Source of the DNA: Clostridia bacterium | Lineage (GTDB): Bacteria > Bacillota > Clostridia > Peptostreptococcales > Anaerovoracaceae | Length of the DNA: 7,240 nt | NCBI GenBank assembly: GCA_900754795.1 | Contig: CAAEEA010000052.1 | Coordinates: 1-7,240 of the forward strand | Reading direction: 5' to 3' | In this document: piece after piece, positions 6,835 through 7,240 of the stretch | Layout: each line of letters begins with the position of its first letter | Position numbering within the stretch: position 1 is the stretch's first letter | The notes under the pieces: model-generated | What the model saw: the letters and a program-made list of their open reading frames with translations, nothing else | What the model was told of the DNA's origin: nothing | The model's database searches: none | Program-made: the position numbers and the translations under genes

Positions 6835-6908
6835 GACATTCGTTCGAGTCTGAACCCCAAAAAATAAATTCGCTTTTAAGCTTAATATACCAGGAGGAGG
6901 TGCGGTAA

Positions 6909-7103
6909 ATGTCAAGAAAGTGCGAGATCTGCGGTAAGGGACAGGTTTCCGGAAATGCTGTTTCCCATTCCAACAGACACACAAAGAGAAAATGGAACGC
7001 TAACATCCAGACAGTAAGAGTAGTAGATGACAACGGAACAGTGAGAAGAGCCAACGTTTGCACAAAATGTCTCAAATCCAACAAAGTAAACCGTGCCATC
7101 TGA
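6909..7103 (+). CDS. rpmB: 50S ribosomal protein L28, zinc-binding (C+) form
   Basis: This 64-residue basic protein of the large ribosomal subunit has the L28 signature: MSRKCEICGKG at the start and VSHSNRHTKRKW at 18-29. Two cysteine pairs, C5/C8 and C51/C54, form a zinc ribbon, so this is the C+ form. Bacteria often also carry a zinc-free paralogue induced by zinc starvation, but none is in this window. The length is full for the Firmicutes form. The gene is transcribed alone from its own strong promoter and ends in an intrinsic terminator 18 bases after the stop. Confidence 0.97.
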   Translation: MSRKCEICGKGQVSGNAVSHSNRHTKRKWNANIQTVRVVDDNGTVRRANVCTKCLKSNKVNRAI

Positions 7104-7120
7104 TCTTAAATGTATAGCGA

Positions 7121-7149
7121 AGAGGAGACTGTTATCAGTCTCTTTTTTT
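7121..7149 (+). terminator. Intrinsic terminator of rpmB
   Basis: GAGACT (7125-7130) pairs with AGTCTC (7137-7142) around a 6-base loop (GTTATC). The pairing can extend outward with A-T and G-T pairs to 7121/7146. A T-run follows at 7143-7149, with more T after one A. Confidence 0.88.
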
Positions 7150-7155
7150 ATTTTT

Positions 7156-7183
7156 GGCTCTATGTCAAATGTTGGGGTAGAGC
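7156..7183 (+). mobile_element. Possible terminal inverted repeat of an ISL3-family insertion sequence (left end)
   Basis: Immediately after the T-run of the rpmB terminator the sequence changes to GGCTCTATGTCAAATG, which from memory resembles the ends of ISL3-family elements (GGCTCT, then a TGTCAA-like stretch). The family inserts into AT-rich 8-bp targets, and the preceding bases are T-rich. GCTCTA (7157-7162) also pairs with TAGAGC (7178-7183). A transposase and the other end would lie beyond the window, so this is unproven. Confidence 0.35.
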
Positions 7184-7187
7184 ATAA

Positions 7188-7206
7188 AAAATCAAGCGTT
7201 GATTTT
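7188..7206. repeat. Perfect 8-bp inverted repeat with 3-base spacer
   Basis: AAAATCAA (7188-7195) and TTGATTTT (7199-7206) are perfect reverse complements around GCG. The repeat could be a protein-binding palindrome or a small RNA hairpin. It lies directly beside the terminator-like hairpin at 7207-7230. Confidence 0.6.
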
Positions 7207-7235
7207 CCCGGAGAGTATCTGCTCTCCGGGTTTTC
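7207..7235 (+). terminator. Terminator-like hairpin at the right edge
   Basis: CCCGGAGAG (7207-7215) pairs perfectly over 9 bp with CTCTCCGGG (7222-7230), with a 6-base loop, followed by TTTTCTTCTC. The T-run is only four bases before a C. No gene reads directly into it apart from transcription escaping the rpmB terminator, so it may belong to a short unrecognised transcript or shield a gene to the right from read-through. Confidence 0.6.
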
Positions 7236-7240
7236 TTCTC

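Noticed and set aside
6223..6984. Long minus-strand open frame (253 codons) across nrdG and the start of rpmB
   Set aside because: It is antisense to two certain genes and to the rpmB promoter, has no ribosome site and no recognisable domain. It is a shadow of the plus-strand coding bias.
1..7240. CRISPR array, tRNA, rRNA, prophage or toxin-antitoxin genes
   Set aside because: I looked for regularly spaced repeats, tRNA cloverleaf elements and family motifs and found none.

Overview
The window looks like a piece of chromosome from an anaerobic, low-to-mid-GC Gram-positive bacterium (Firmicutes, probably class Clostridia). The evidence is an oxygen-sensitive class III ribonucleotide reductase pair (nrdD-nrdG), strong AGGAGG-type ribosome binding sites, near-consensus sigma-A promoters (TTGNNN-17-TATAAT, two of them with an extended TG), and U-rich intrinsic terminators. 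The genus cannot be fixed from the sequence alone.

Layout, left to right. Positions 1-113 hold nothing I can support. A near-perfect promoter (114-142) drives a short leader containing a 34-codon ORF (177-281). Its stop codon lies in the loop of an intrinsic terminator (256-301). Next comes a CNNM/CorC-type membrane protein (371-1702) with no convincing promoter of its own, so it probably depends on read-through of that terminator. A bidirectional terminator (1715-1747) separates it from a convergent minus-strand gene (1750-3177). That gene encodes an exported or membrane-anchored relative of the M20 dipeptidase PepD that has lost most of its metal ligands and its catalytic base. An AT-rich divergent gap (3178-3318) leads to a RimJ/RimL-type GNAT acetyltransferase (3319-3852). 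A second strong promoter (3866-3894), overlaid and followed by NrdR-box-like sequence, leads into nrdD (3942-6287) and the overlapping nrdG (6256-6789). A third promoter (6806-6834) drives rpmB, ribosomal protein L28 in its zinc-binding form (6909-7103), ended by a terminator (7121-7149). The last ~85 bases contain three nested or adjacent inverted repeats, and the first of them begins with a sequence resembling an ISL3-family insertion-sequence end. If so, a transposase gene may lie to the right of the window.

How the genes work together. NrdD and NrdG form one system: NrdG, a radical SAM enzyme, installs the glycyl radical on Gly749 of NrdD, which then makes deoxyribonucleoside triphosphates without oxygen. 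The other genes look like independent transcription units.

Most of the window is ordinary housekeeping DNA. Two things stand out. One is the extracytoplasmic PepD-like pseudoenzyme. The other is the promoter, mini-ORF and terminator leader in front of a Mg2+-transporter-family gene, whose parts could form a translation-coupled attenuator.
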